Assembly (NCBI RefSeq): GCF_011759365.1
Contig: NZ_JAARLZ010000001.1
Coordinates: 124,001-188,000, forward strand
Length of the DNA: 64,000 nucleotides
DNA from: Luteibacter anthropi
GTDB lineage: Bacteria > Pseudomonadota > Gammaproteobacteria > Xanthomonadales > Rhodanobacteraceae
Direction of reading: 5' to 3'
Position numbers and translations under genes: made by a program. Shown here one piece after another: positions 17,274-26,973 of the stretch. Position 1 is the stretch's first letter. Each line of letters begins with the position of its first letter. The notes below the pieces were generated by a model that was not told where the DNA came from, did not search any database, and was given only the letters and a program-made list of their open reading frames with translations.

Positions 17274-18347
17274 TTAAAGACGCAGGATGCGAACCGCCTC
17301 ATCCAGCATGCGCCTGGCAATGACACTGGCCGATTCCTCCCGCGCAAAAACCCCGGCCTGCCCCGACCACAACGGCTGGAAATCTCCCTTGCCCTGGGGC
17401 TCCGTCGCCGCACGCAGCGGTGCAAGCGGTCCGCCCGCCAGGGGAAACGGTAGCGCATCGTCCGACAATGGCCCCACTTCACGCATGACCCGGTTGATCA
17501 CACCACGCGCAGGACGCCCGGTGAGCACGTTCGTCACCGCCGTATTGTCATCCCTGGCAACACGCAGCGCAGCCTTGTGTACCGTAGCGCTGGTGGATTG
17601 ATCGGACAGCAGGAACGCCGTACCCACCTGCACCGCCGCCGCACCCAGGCAAAGTGCAGCGGCCATGCCGCGACCATCACCGATGCCACCGGCCGCGATC
17701 ACAGGCACATCCAGCGCATCGGCCATCTGCGGAACAAGCGCCAGCGTGGTCGGCTGGGTCGCCATGTCGTCGGTAAGAAAATTGCCACGGTGCCCGCCGG
17801 CTTCGTATCCCTGTGCGATCACAGCATCACAGCCGTGCTGCTGAAGATAGCGGCCTTCCTGCACGGTCGTCGCGCAACCGATCACCTTTGCACCGGTCGC
17901 CTTCACGCGCTTCAGCAGCGCCGTATCCGGCAGGCCGAAGTGAAAACTGACCACTTCCGGCCGCAGTCGCTCCACCATCGCGCACATGGTGTCGTCGAAC
18001 GGCGCACGGCCCCCCGCGGCGGCGATGGCCGATGTATCGACAGCGAATTCCTTGAAGTAAGGTTCAAGACGCGACAACCAGCGCTGCATGTCCTCATCGG
18101 TAGGGGCGATGGGCGTATGCGCGAAGAAGTTGAGGTTGACCGGTGCGTCTATCGCTGCACGAAAGCGTTCCACTTCCGCCGTGACTTTTTCGACGCTGAT
18201 GGACGAACACGGTATCGCACCAAGTCCGCCGGCTTTCGCCACCGCAATGGCGAGATCGGCAAGGCCGGAACCGGCCATGGGTGCCAGCAGCAAGGGCTGC
18301 GACACATGGAGGAGATCGAGGACGCGGCGGTCCGTCCAGACGGTCAT
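17274..18347 (-). CDS. nitronate monooxygenase family flavoprotein
   Basis: The product is 357 residues with the FMN-binding TIM barrel of nitronate monooxygenase (2-nitropropane dioxygenase): LLLAPMAG at the N-terminus, HFGLPD, AQGYEAGGHRG (the His being the usual catalytic base) and AAGGIGDGRG for phosphate binding. It oxidises alkyl nitronates such as propionate-3-nitronate, cytosolically. It stands alone and is divergent from the InaA-type gene. Confidence 0.92.
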   Translation of the reverse strand: MTVWTDRRVLDLLHVSQPLLLAPMAGSGLADLAIAVAKAGGLGAIPCSSISVEKVTAEVERFRAAIDAPVNLNFFAHTPIAPTDEDMQRWLSRLEPYFKEFAVDTSAIAAAGGRAPFDDTMCAMVERLRPEVVSFHFGLPDTALLKRVKATGAKVIGCATTVQEGRYLQQHGCDAVIAQGYEAGGHRGNFLTDDMATQPTTLALVPQMADALDVPVIAAGGIGDGRGMAAALCLGAAAVQVGTAFLLSDQSTSATVHKAALRVARDDNTAVTNVLTGRPARGVINRVMREVGPLSDDALPFPLAGGPLAPLRAATEPQGKGDFQPLWSGQAGVFAREESASVIARRMLDEAVRILRL

Positions 18348-18480
18348 GACGACTCCTTTACATGATTGGCAGGCGCGTGAAGGGGAGCGTCACGCATCCG
18401 TCCGAGTATACGCCTCTTGATCCACACGGACCGAGCTCCCATGTCACCGCATTGAAGTGTGCAGCTGGCAGGGCAGGACG

Positions 18481-19179
18481 ATGGTGCAAGGCATACCAGC
18501 GGATATCTGGTGGAACGACGAAGGTGAACTGGTTGAGCCTGCGAATCAAGGCCGTGGTGGCACCAGCTGGGTGAAGCGACGCACCATTCACGGTGCCGGT
18601 ACGTTCTACGTGAAACGCCAGCGTGGATACCTTTATCGCAGCCTTCGCCATCCATTCGGAAGGCCCACCGCGCTACGCGAGATGCTTGCCATGCGTGCTT
18701 TGCGCAAGCTCGGCATCGCAACACCTGAAGTGGCGTATTTCGACATGCGCTACCGCGATGGCGCGTGGGAAGCCGTACTTGTCACGCATGCACTCGAAGG
18801 TTACGTCAGCCTGCAGGATGGCCTGCTTTCTGCACGCTGGCGCCATGCACAGAAGGAGGCCATCCTTCGCCTTCTCACCGATGCCACGGAGATACTGCAC
18901 CGTGCACGACGCCGGCATGGCCACCTCTATCCCAAGGAAATCTTCGTTGATGATCGCGGCACGCAACCACGACTGTGCTTTCTCGATCTTGAGCTGAGCC
19001 GTCGCCAGTTTCGCGTGCGCGATGCTGCCGAATCCGATCTTCGCCATCTGCTGCCATCGCTGCGCAACCTGGGTGTAGAGGCTCCCCTGTGCCAGGCCAT
19101 GGTGGATCACTACAGACGTAACGGTATCGCCTTGCGCGACGAGCGCATCGCACCACGCGCAAGGCAACGCGCTTATTGA
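18481..19179 (+). CDS. InaA/WaaP-type lipopolysaccharide kinase family protein
   Basis: The product is 232 residues when started at the ATG at 18481 (MVQGIPADIWW). It fits the Kdo/WaaP kinase-like family: FYVKRQRG carries the ATP-binding Lys, EMLAMRALRKLGI follows, then HGHLYPKEIFV at the catalytic loop and CFLDLELSRR where the metal-binding Asp sits. The catalytic-loop Asp of classical kinases appears replaced (HLYPKEI), as in some InaA proteins. Probable role is envelope or LPS phosphorylation or a stress function. It lies upstream of the Fur-controlled receptor but ends before its promoter. Confidence 0.8.
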   Translation: MVQGIPADIWWNDEGELVEPANQGRGGTSWVKRRTIHGAGTFYVKRQRGYLYRSLRHPFGRPTALREMLAMRALRKLGIATPEVAYFDMRYRDGAWEAVLVTHALEGYVSLQDGLLSARWRHAQKEAILRLLTDATEILHRARRRHGHLYPKEIFVDDRGTQPRLCFLDLELSRRQFRVRDAAESDLRHLLPSLRNLGVEAPLCQAMVDHYRRNGIALRDERIAPRARQRAY

Positions 19180-19285
19180 AGACGGGCTCATTCGCGCCAT
19201 TTCCTCCTGGTGAGGCATCTCGGCCGACATGGGTAGGTCACCGCCAGTAAGGTCTTGCGCCAGCTCGAAATATTCCATCACGGAA

Positions 19286-19314
19286 TTGACACTTAAATGA
19301 TAACCGTTATCATT
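19286..19314 (+). promoter_or_regulatory. Fur-controlled promoter with perfect Fur box
   Basis: A TTGACA -35 (19286-19291) and a TATCAT -10 (19308-19313) at 16-base spacing overlap the perfectly palindromic box AATGATAACCGTTATCATT (19296-19314). This is a classical Fur box, 29 bp upstream of the receptor start. Confidence 0.85.
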
Positions 19315-19342
19315 CAAGCGTCCTTTCCCTACCGGTTCGTCC

Positions 19343-21451
19343 ATGCCTTTCCTGCCTGCGCGGCGCCCGCTTGCGGCCGCCCTTTCGTGCCTGTCGCTCT
19401 GCTCGGTGACCCTTGCCGACGATGCGCCCACCGACACCCGCCCCACCGCGCTCAAGGAAGTCAGCGTCACCGCCACCCGTACGGAGGGCTTTGCGGCCCG
19501 CCGGGTCGAGGTGGGTCCCTTCCAGGGGCAGGACATCCTGGATATTCCCGCCACGGTAAACGTGGTGACCCGCGACCTGCTCGACCTGCAGCAGCCGTCC
19601 GGCCTGTACGACGCGCTGCGCAACGTGGCCGGCGTGACCCGGCTCCAGCTCAACGGCCTGGCGTACGACAACCTGTCGCTGCGCGGCATCGCGCTGGACA
19701 ACCGCTCCAGCTATTACTTCAACGGCGTGTTGCCGTTCGACAACAATATTGCGATTCCCATGGAGGACAAGCAGGGCTTCGAAGTGCTCAAGGGTGCATC
19801 GGCGCTCTACTACGGCTTCGCCGTGCCCGCCGGCATCGTCAACATGACCACGAAACGCGCTGGCGATACGCCAGTAACCCAGATCGGTACGTCGGTGGAC
19901 AACAACGGCTCGGTCAAGGGCACGATCGATGTCGCCCGCCGCTTTGGCGACCACCAGCAGTTCGGTGTACGTGTCAACGCCGCCACGCAGAGCATCCACG
20001 CCCCTATCGACGACGCGCACGGCAATCGCCACATGGCGAGCCTCGCCGCCGACTGGAAGGTCTCCGATAGCGTGCTGCTGAAGTACGACTACGAACATGT
20101 GGAGCAGGACCTGCCCGAGCAGGCCGGCATCACGCCGCTGCCTGCCGTAAAGGGCCAGGTGACACTGCCGAGGCTTCCCGACCCCGGCCAGTTGCTGTCT
20201 TCCAGCCAGCACAACACCCGCGCGCGTGCCGACACGCACCTGCTGCGCGCCGACTTCGCCCTGAGCGAAAACTGGGCAGGCATGGTGTCGATCGGCCGCT
20301 CCACCACCGAGCGCGACCGCTGGGCCTGGATCTTCCGCAACTACAGCCTCGTCACCGGCAAGGGCCAGCTCCAGGCCAGCCAGCAGAACGGCCAGCGCTA
20401 CCAGAACACCAATGGCCGCGCGGAGATCAATGGCGCCTTCGATACCGGCCCGGTCACCCACAACGTCACCATCGGCTTCTCGCGCAATCGTCTTTTCCAG
20501 CCCGACTTCACCACGAATTTCTTCGTCGCCAGCCAGTCTCTCTATGACCCGACACAGAACCTGGTGCTGAAGTCATCCGGCGCACCCAAGCCCTTCTATG
20601 CGCAGACGGTGTGGAACACGGGCACCTACGTATTCGACCGTGTCTCGCTGGGCGAAAGCTGGGAAGTCACTGGCGGCCTGCGTCGCTCCACCTACGAAAG
20701 CCAGCAGTTCGGCACGCCTTCCACGGATATCACCAAGAACACACCATCGGCCAGCGTGGTCTATCGCCTCGACAGCCAGAGCAGCCTGTATGCCAGCTAC
20801 ATCGAAGGCCTGGAGTCCGCCGGCAGCGCACCAGGTACGGCGGAAAACCCCTACCAGGTACTGCCCGCCGCCGTGAGCCGGCAGAGTGAGATCGGCTACC
20901 GGCACCGCTTCGACAACGAGATGCTGGTGTCGGTGGGTGCGTTCGACATCCGCCAGCCATCGGCCGGCGTGGACGCCAACAACGTGTATGCGCTGAACGG
21001 CCGTGCCCGCTATCGCGGCATGGAATTCTCGGCACAAGGACATGTCACCACCCAGCTGTCGGTGGCGGCCTCTGCCATGTGGCTGCATGCGCGCCAGGTG
21101 GCTTCGACCGATCCCACCATCGAGGGCAAGACACCGGAAAACACCCCCCACACCAGCGCCAGCCTGTTTCTCGCCTACGATATCGCGTCCCTCCCCGGGC
21201 TCGATGTCAACGCGGGTGCGTTCTACACCGCAAGCCGGCCGATCAACGACCAGGACCAGGCATGGATCGGCGGCTATACGCTGTTCTCCGCCGGCTCGCG
21301 TTACCGCACGGTGCTATCCGGCAAGCCCGTCACCTTCCAGCTGAACCTGGAGAACCTCGGCAACAAGCGCTACTGGAGTGCGGCGGGTTCCAACCTGCTG
21401 TCCGTGGGCCTGGGCCGTACGGCGATGGTCAGCGCCACACTGGATCTGTAA
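19343..21451 (+). CDS. TonB-dependent siderophore receptor
   Basis: The product is 702 residues with a signal peptide (ends SVTLADD), a TonB-box-like LKEVSVTATR stretch, a plug (residues about 55-165: LYDALRNVAGVTRLQ, LKGASALYYGFAVPAGIVNMTTKRA) and a barrel ending SATLDL. It imports a ferric-siderophore across the outer membrane. It has its own Fur-box promoter and a strong terminator, so it is a single-gene iron-regulated unit. The plug is rather divergent from the 8-kb receptor; the ligand is unknown. Confidence 0.93.
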   Translation: MPFLPARRPLAAALSCLSLCSVTLADDAPTDTRPTALKEVSVTATRTEGFAARRVEVGPFQGQDILDIPATVNVVTRDLLDLQQPSGLYDALRNVAGVTRLQLNGLAYDNLSLRGIALDNRSSYYFNGVLPFDNNIAIPMEDKQGFEVLKGASALYYGFAVPAGIVNMTTKRAGDTPVTQIGTSVDNNGSVKGTIDVARRFGDHQQFGVRVNAATQSIHAPIDDAHGNRHMASLAADWKVSDSVLLKYDYEHVEQDLPEQAGITPLPAVKGQVTLPRLPDPGQLLSSSQHNTRARADTHLLRADFALSENWAGMVSIGRSTTERDRWAWIFRNYSLVTGKGQLQASQQNGQRYQNTNGRAEINGAFDTGPVTHNVTIGFSRNRLFQPDFTTNFFVASQSLYDPTQNLVLKSSGAPKPFYAQTVWNTGTYVFDRVSLGESWEVTGGLRRSTYESQQFGTPSTDITKNTPSASVVYRLDSQSSLYASYIEGLESAGSAPGTAENPYQVLPAAVSRQSEIGYRHRFDNEMLVSVGAFDIRQPSAGVDANNVYALNGRARYRGMEFSAQGHVTTQLSVAASAMWLHARQVASTDPTIEGKTPENTPHTSASLFLAYDIASLPGLDVNAGAFYTASRPINDQDQAWIGGYTLFSAGSRYRTVLSGKPVTFQLNLENLGNKRYWSAAGSNLLSVGLGRTAMVSATLDL

Positions 21452-21460
21452 TCCGTGGCC

Positions 21461-21558
21461 CTGTAGGAGCGCGCCTTGCGCGCGACCGGTCAGGCAAGAG
21501 GGTATGGGTGATTTGAAGACATCGCTTGTACCGGTCGCGCGCAGGCGCGCTCCTACAG
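21461..21558. repeat. inverted pair of REP elements
   Basis: Arms 21461-21490 and 21531-21558 share the GTAGGAGCGCGCC core in opposite orientation, just after the receptor stop codon. Confidence 0.85.
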
Positions 21559-21563
21559 AAGCA

Positions 21564-21597
21564 AGGGGCCGGATCAGCGTCCGGCCCCTCTTTTCTT
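21564..21597 (+). terminator. rho-independent terminator between convergent genes
   Basis: The stem GGGGCCGGA/TCCGGCCCC with a 6-base loop is followed by TCTTTTCTT on the + strand. It ends the TonB receptor transcript and, read on the other strand, probably also the autotransporter transcript. Confidence 0.85.
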
Positions 21598-24500
21598 ACC
21601 AGTTGACGCGCACGCCGATCGTGCCGTTCACCGCCTGGATACCACTGCCGAAGGCCTTCTGGTAACCGAGGTTGGCGTAGATCGACGTCAGGCGACTCAC
21701 CTGTGCGCTGACACCCGCCGTCACTTCGTACCAGCTGCCGCGCAGGTTCGAATGGAACGGTACGAAGCCATCTTCGGAGGAAATCTCCGTGCGCGGATTC
21801 GCCGAGAACTCCTTCCATACGTTACCGCGCAACCACGTCGTGAGCAGGCGTGGCTGCATGCCGTCGTCGAGTGCCCAGGTACGTGCCAGTCGTGCACCCG
21901 CGCGGCCGGCCAGTGAATTGGCGGTACCGAAACGTACGGTAGCCACGGGGTCGGAGGCCTCATCGGCAGTAACGCCCTGGTAAACCAGCTGTGCCTGCGG
22001 CTCGATGATCCAGTGATCCCGCAGCTGGATCGGGTAACCGGCTTCCAGTGAGGCGGCAAAACCGAAGGCATCGGTTTTCAGGTCGGCAAGCTGGCCCGAA
22101 CCCGAGCGAGCGGTGTACCAGGTGCCCTGCATCACGGCATCCAGATACCAGTTCTTCGCGCCATAGTGCGTCCAGTAGCCACCGAAGGTGTAGGCATCGA
22201 ACTTGTTCGTGCCCGCACGGCTTCCGTCGTAGTGGGTGACGCTGCCGTTGCTGTGGCCGATGGTGGCATACAGGCCGGCACGATTGCGCGAGCCGTCGGC
22301 AAAACGCTCGTGGACGAGGTCGCCGCCTGCCTGCAAGGCCACGAAGTTGTCGTCGAACGACGGCCCTTCGTTGAACAAGCCGCCGCGACGCGCATTCCAC
22401 TTGCCATCCTGGCCGATCACGCGGGCCCAGACACCATTGCTCTGGTCGGCCGTGAGGTCGGCCTGCTCGCCCATGCGCTCATGCAAGGTGCCCAGCGTGG
22501 CGCGGCCATAGTTCACCATCATCGACGACAGCGCGGTGTAGTCGGAGATTTCGCGACGGTAGTCCGGGCGTGGATCGGGACCGGGACCCGGGCCCGTATC
22601 CGGATCACCGCCATTGTCACCCTCTCCGCCATCGATGCCATTGGTATCCGGACCGTTGTACTGCGAGCGCAGGTACCACGCTTCCGGCGTGGCACCGTCG
22701 CGGCCGCCACGATACAGCGCGTACTCGTAGGGGCCTGCAATCGCGCGGCCACCAAGCGCGAAGGCATCGGCCATGGTCGTCGCGCCGCGCTGGGCGTCGA
22801 CAAGCAGGATGCCGTTGCCCGGCGTAGCCTGCCCCAGGCCGCCGACATTGGTCACGTTCAATGTCGAGCGGCCGCTCGCCTGGCCACCGTTGATCACGAT
22901 GCGATCGGTCGGCGAATTGTCGCCGCCCAGCACCGTGTTCATGTTGACGACCGCGTTCTGGCCCACGTAATTCGTCGTCGTCAGCGTATTGCCGGTTCCC
23001 GTGCCGGCAAGGTTGAGCGCACCGGCGTTGACCAGCGTGCCGTTTACCGTGAAGTTGCCCTTTGCCTGCCCTGCGAACAGGGGCATGGCGTCGGCTACCG
23101 CGACGGTGCCAAGATTGTTTACCGTGCCGGACACGGCGCCATAGCCACCCAGCGTGGTGCCGGCGGCCACCTGCACGCCGCCATTGCCAGAGATCGTGGC
23201 CTGCGCGTTCCGTGCATCACCGACGACGAGGTTGCCCCTGGCGATCGTCGTCAGGCCGGTATACGTGTTCGCGCCATTGAGCACCGTCGTTCCGGCTCCT
23301 GCCTGGGTCAGCGTGCCGCTGCCCGAGATGGTTCCACCCATGGACAGCGTATCGCTACGGTTCACGACCAGTGCACCGTTATCCACGACATTGCCAAGGA
23401 TGCTGCCGCTGGTGCCACCCGTGCCGAGCTGCAAGGTGCCGCCACTGATCGTGGTGCCGCCGGTATACGTGTTGGCGGCGGTCAGTACGGTGGTGCCACC
23501 TTCGCTCTTGGTCAATGCACCGTTGCCGCCGATGGCACTGTTCACCGTGAAGGTGGTGCCGGCTGCCGTGGCGAGCGTGCCACCGCCGTCATGCAGGGTG
23601 AGTGTACGGTTCGTACCGAAATTCGTCGTGGTACGCAGGGTGCCCTGGTCGAAGTCGACACCCGTATTCGCGGCACCCAGGTTGGTGTCCTTCGAGACCT
23701 GCACCGTGCCACCGTCGATGGCAGTACCGCCCGTATAGGTATTGTCGGCTCCGAGCACGAGCGTGCCCAGGTCGGACTTGCGCAGTGCGGTCTGTCCCGT
23801 CAGGACGCTGTTGATGGTGGCTGTATAGCCCGCACCGAGGGAGCTGCCGTCGCCGACGCGGATGGTCGACTGGCCGGGATCAGCTGCCGTGCCGACCATG
23901 GTGATGGGATCACCGGTGACGACATAGCCATCGCTGGCGAACTGCATGCCGGCGACATTGACGTTGCCCAGGCTGTTGTCCACCGTGACCGTCCCCGGGG
24001 CGGCCGAGAAGATGGCGAAGGCGCGGTCCGAGAACGGCGCGTTGACGGCGCCACTGGCGTCGGTCCAGTTGTCGTTGCCGCTGAAGTTCTGCCAGGTGCC
24101 GTCGCCACCGTCGATGTGGCCGTCGTTTTTGGGGCCTGCCGCGCCATCCCAGTAATTGAGGGTGAGGCCGTTGGTGTTGACCAGGTTGACCTGCTTGTCC
24201 ACCGAGGTCTGCACGAAGAAATCCGGCGAGGGAATGGTGCCGATGTCCAGTCCGTTGTCGGTCAATGATCCGGTGTAGTCGATCACCCGGTACAGACCGG
24301 TGTCGAAGGTGCCGCCCTGCGCCACCGATACGTTCAGCGTGCCATCCAGCACGAGGTCGCCACCCACGCGCGTGAGATCGTTAAACGGACCGCCTGCCAC
24401 GTTGGCCTGCCCGAAGCTGTAGTCGAGGATGGAGCCGCTGCCCAGGTTGAGGTTACGGCCGATGGTGAGCGTACCCGGCGCGATGCTGTTGTCGCCCGGC

Positions 24501-26272
24501 GACAGGGTGGCGCCATCGGCGACAATCACCGATCCGCCGATCGTGCCACGGCCGCCCAGCGTCGCACCGCTGGCGACGTTCGTATCACCCGTGGCGGCGG
24601 ACTGATTGCCGTTGACATAGAGCGCACCGCTATCAACGTCCGTGGTGCCGGCATAACTATTGTCTGCGGTGAGCACGGTGGTGCCCGTGCCTGCCTGGCG
24701 AACGGCACCTGCTCCTGAAATCGTGTTGCCCAGGGCCACCGTATCGGCGCGATCAAGCCACAGCTGCGCGTTGTTGATGATATTGCCCTGCACGCTGCCA
24801 CTGGTGCCGCCATCACCCAATTGCAGCACACCGCCGGTCACGGCGGTGCCGCCGGTATAGGCATGGGTGCCGGTCAGGATCAGCGTGCCATCGCCTGTCT
24901 TGCCGAGCTGGCCTGCGCCGGTCACCGGCTGGGAAAGCGTCGTCGTCACCCCCGCGGCGGTATCGATGGCACCATTGTTTGCCGTCACCGAGACGGCGCG
25001 CTGTGCGCCGAGATCGAAGCTGTTGATGAAACTCAGCGCACCGCCATCGAGCGTTACCGCACTGCCGCCCGCGCCGATCTGGTTGTCGGCACTGATGGCA
25101 ATGGCACCGCCCTGGATCGTGGTTCCGCCGGTGTAACCATTGATGCCGGTCAGCGTAAGAATGCCCGCCTGGGTCTTCTCCACGGCACCGCTGCCACTGA
25201 TGACACCGGTATAGGTGCCGTCGTCAGGCTGCGTGAAACGCACCAGGCCACCATTGGCGATGGCCTCGGGCAGGCTTTGTGCCCGCGCCTCCAGAATGCC
25301 GGCAGCATCCACCTGCACGCTGCCATTGAAGTTCGTATTGTTGCCGGTCAGGGCCAGGGTGCCCTGCTGCACGTTGACCGCCAGCGGGCTGCCACCCGCA
25401 TTGCCGATGGAGCCATAGAGCGTCCAGATGCCGTCACCGGTCTTGGTCAGCGTCTGGAAGTTGCTGATATTGCCCGCCAGCGAGTCGCTGGATCCGGAGG
25501 CACCCGCCAGGGTCAGCGTGTTGGTCCCGCCGCCACCATCGAAGCTGCCGGTAATAACCGAATTCGCTTCCAGCGTCAGGTTGTCGTTGCCCCCCGCGAA
25601 GGACAGGCTGCCCTCCACGCGGGCGCCACTGCGATTGATGAAGGTGACATTGCCGCTGCCGCTATTGCCGATGACATTGGCATTGGCCGAGGCGCTGCTG
25701 CGGATGATGCCGTAGTTGTCCACTACGTTCGATGCGCCCGTCGAGCGATCCTCGAACCAGATGGCCGCGGCGTTCTGTGCGGCAATGAGGCCGTTGTTGA
25801 CGATGCGGTTGCCCGACCCCATGACGTTGATCGCTTCGGCATTGGTCTGCGTACCGGTAGCGATGACCTGCGCACCCTGCGCGATATTGATCGTGCCGTT
25901 GGAACCGAACTCGATCGTGTTCTTGCCCGCGTTCCACAGGCCCGCACCGGAACTGGCATTGTTCTGCACGCTCGAACCCTGGTTCAGCGTGATCGCCACG
26001 TTGTCACCGAGGCTGATGGCGCTGGTGTTGCCCACGGTGAGCTGCGCGTTGGGCGACATCGTTACGGTAGAGCCCGAAGCCGTATTGGGGCCGTTACCGA
26101 TGATCGACGTATAGGGATTGGGGGCGTTGGCATCGCATGTCGTGGCATTGCCATTGGTGACACAGGTGGCCTTTCCCGGCTCCGCATAGAGCACACCGAA
26201 AGCAAGCAGGCCCACGAGCAGGGACGACGTAAGAGCGCCATGCGCATCGCGCGGCGACGGACTGAGCAACAT
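21596..26272 (-). CDS. autotransporter outer membrane protein with beta-strand repeats
   Basis: The product is 1558 residues. A perfect AAGGAGG precedes the ATG. A signal segment (residues about 12-35) comes first; then a long right-handed beta-helix passenger (about 40-1250) with many autotransporter-associated repeats of the type LTKTGDGTLILTG...YTGGT and GGVLQLGDGGTSGS; a Pro/Asp linker (GPGPGPDPRPDY, about 1265); and a C-terminal autotransporter barrel (about 1285-1558) ending IGVRVNW. It is a type Va secreted surface protein, probably adhesive; no protease triad or other catalytic domain is seen in the passenger. A perfect CRP-type site lies 123 bp upstream. Confidence 0.92.
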   Translation of the reverse strand: MLLSPSPRDAHGALTSSLLVGLLAFGVLYAEPGKATCVTNGNATTCDANAPNPYTSIIGNGPNTASGSTVTMSPNAQLTVGNTSAISLGDNVAITLNQGSSVQNNASSGAGLWNAGKNTIEFGSNGTINIAQGAQVIATGTQTNAEAINVMGSGNRIVNNGLIAAQNAAAIWFEDRSTGASNVVDNYGIIRSSASANANVIGNSGSGNVTFINRSGARVEGSLSFAGGNDNLTLEANSVITGSFDGGGGTNTLTLAGASGSSDSLAGNISNFQTLTKTGDGIWTLYGSIGNAGGSPLAVNVQQGTLALTGNNTNFNGSVQVDAAGILEARAQSLPEAIANGGLVRFTQPDDGTYTGVISGSGAVEKTQAGILTLTGINGYTGGTTIQGGAIAISADNQIGAGGSAVTLDGGALSFINSFDLGAQRAVSVTANNGAIDTAAGVTTTLSQPVTGAGQLGKTGDGTLILTGTHAYTGGTAVTGGVLQLGDGGTSGSVQGNIINNAQLWLDRADTVALGNTISGAGAVRQAGTGTTVLTADNSYAGTTDVDSGALYVNGNQSAATGDTNVASGATLGGRGTIGGSVIVADGATLSPGDNSIAPGTLTIGRNLNLGSGSILDYSFGQANVAGGPFNDLTRVGGDLVLDGTLNVSVAQGGTFDTGLYRVIDYTGSLTDNGLDIGTIPSPDFFVQTSVDKQVNLVNTNGLTLNYWDGAAGPKNDGHIDGGDGTWQNFSGNDNWTDASGAVNAPFSDRAFAIFSAAPGTVTVDNSLGNVNVAGMQFASDGYVVTGDPITMVGTAADPGQSTIRVGDGSSLGAGYTATINSVLTGQTALRKSDLGTLVLGADNTYTGGTAIDGGTVQVSKDTNLGAANTGVDFDQGTLRTTTNFGTNRTLTLHDGGGTLATAAGTTFTVNSAIGGNGALTKSEGGTTVLTAANTYTGGTTISGGTLQLGTGGTSGSILGNVVDNGALVVNRSDTLSMGGTISGSGTLTQAGAGTTVLNGANTYTGLTTIARGNLVVGDARNAQATISGNGGVQVAAGTTLGGYGAVSGTVNNLGTVAVADAMPLFAGQAKGNFTVNGTLVNAGALNLAGTGTGNTLTTTNYVGQNAVVNMNTVLGGDNSPTDRIVINGGQASGRSTLNVTNVGGLGQATPGNGILLVDAQRGATTMADAFALGGRAIAGPYEYALYRGGRDGATPEAWYLRSQYNGPDTNGIDGGEGDNGGDPDTGPGPGPDPRPDYRREISDYTALSSMMVNYGRATLGTLHERMGEQADLTADQSNGVWARVIGQDGKWNARRGGLFNEGPSFDDNFVALQAGGDLVHERFADGSRNRAGLYATIGHSNGSVTHYDGSRAGTNKFDAYTFGGYWTHYGAKNWYLDAVMQGTWYTARSGSGQLADLKTDAFGFAASLEAGYPIQLRDHWIIEPQAQLVYQGVTADEASDPVATVRFGTANSLAGRAGARLARTWALDDGMQPRLLTTWLRGNVWKEFSANPRTEISSEDGFVPFHSNLRGSWYEVTAGVSAQVSRLTSIYANLGYQKAFGSGIQAVNGTIGVRVNW

Positions 26273-26394
26273 GATTTCCTCCTTCTGGACAGGCGCAACA
26301 GCCCGTGCCCGTGCAAAGGCACGGACAGCGATTCGCTGTGTTGTTGGGGAGCGGGGGCCAGGGCGCGCTTGAAGCGCTAGCGCCTAATCAAAAA

Positions 26395-26410
26395 TGTGAC
26401 CCAGATCACA
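26395..26410. promoter_or_regulatory. perfect CRP/Clp-type binding site
   Basis: TGTGACCCAGATCACA matches TGTGA-N6-TCACA exactly. It lies 123 bp upstream of the autotransporter ATG. In xanthomonads the CRP homologue Clp recognises the same sequence and responds to cyclic-di-GMP. Confidence 0.7.
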
Positions 26411-26862
26411 ATATTACCATTGCGTTGCCGAATCAGCGGGTGTGATGAGTGCCTGGCACCTCCTTTTCCTGGAAGCATTCAGCGTTGCCGCGACGCCGTG
26501 TCTGCGTCATATGCCGGCGTCCATATGCACGGCAGGCGCATGGCGCACCCTTGAATGCCTTGATACATCTGGTTTTCCGCTGGCGACGCCCGCGCCTTCA
26601 TTTACCGGGAATTTTCATCGGATCACCCTGAATTACGAAACGTCTCATTATTTGAAAGGGCTTCGTTATTCAGGAGATGCATTATCTTTATTCACGCCAC
26701 GTGCACGAATGTGTATGACTTCGCACACGTTGGATGCTTGATGCCCTTCGGAACTCATGGTGTCCCCACTTCGTGCCGGCGATACCTGCATTACCGGCAA
26801 TAAGGCGCATGGACACGCGGTATTTGCCAATTAAGCATGGGCCGTACATGCGCACATCGCCC

Positions 26863-26963
26863 CTGTAGGAGCGCGCCTTGCGCGCGACCGATGCGAGGCG
26901 AAGCGACTAGAACGTATGCCACCTTCAACGCAACCTGTCGCGCGCAAGGCGCGCTCCTACAGG
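26863..26963. repeat. inverted pair of REP elements
   Basis: Arms 26863-26889 and 26936-26963 carry the GTAGGAGCGCGCCTTGCGCGCGAC core in opposite orientation, immediately after the stop codon side of the gene ending at 26974. Confidence 0.85.
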
Positions 26964-26973
26964 GGTTTCGCGA

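Larger units (their letters stand above)
26273..26973. other. gene-free region upstream of the autotransporter
   Basis: About 700 bp without a convincing gene. It holds a CRP-type site (26395-26410), an AT-richer stretch (about 26580-26840) and one REP pair near its right end. A 99-codon reading on the + strand (26442-26741) lacks a ribosome site and recognisable content, and I do not call it. Confidence 0.5.

Noticed and set aside
22166-24268. 700-codon frame antisense to the autotransporter
   Set aside because: It is a shadow of the repetitive passenger sequence; no domain or start signal.
26442-26741. 99-codon reading frame on the + strand upstream of the autotransporter
   Set aside because: No ribosome site, no recognisable domain, and it lies in a promoter region next to a CRP-type site.
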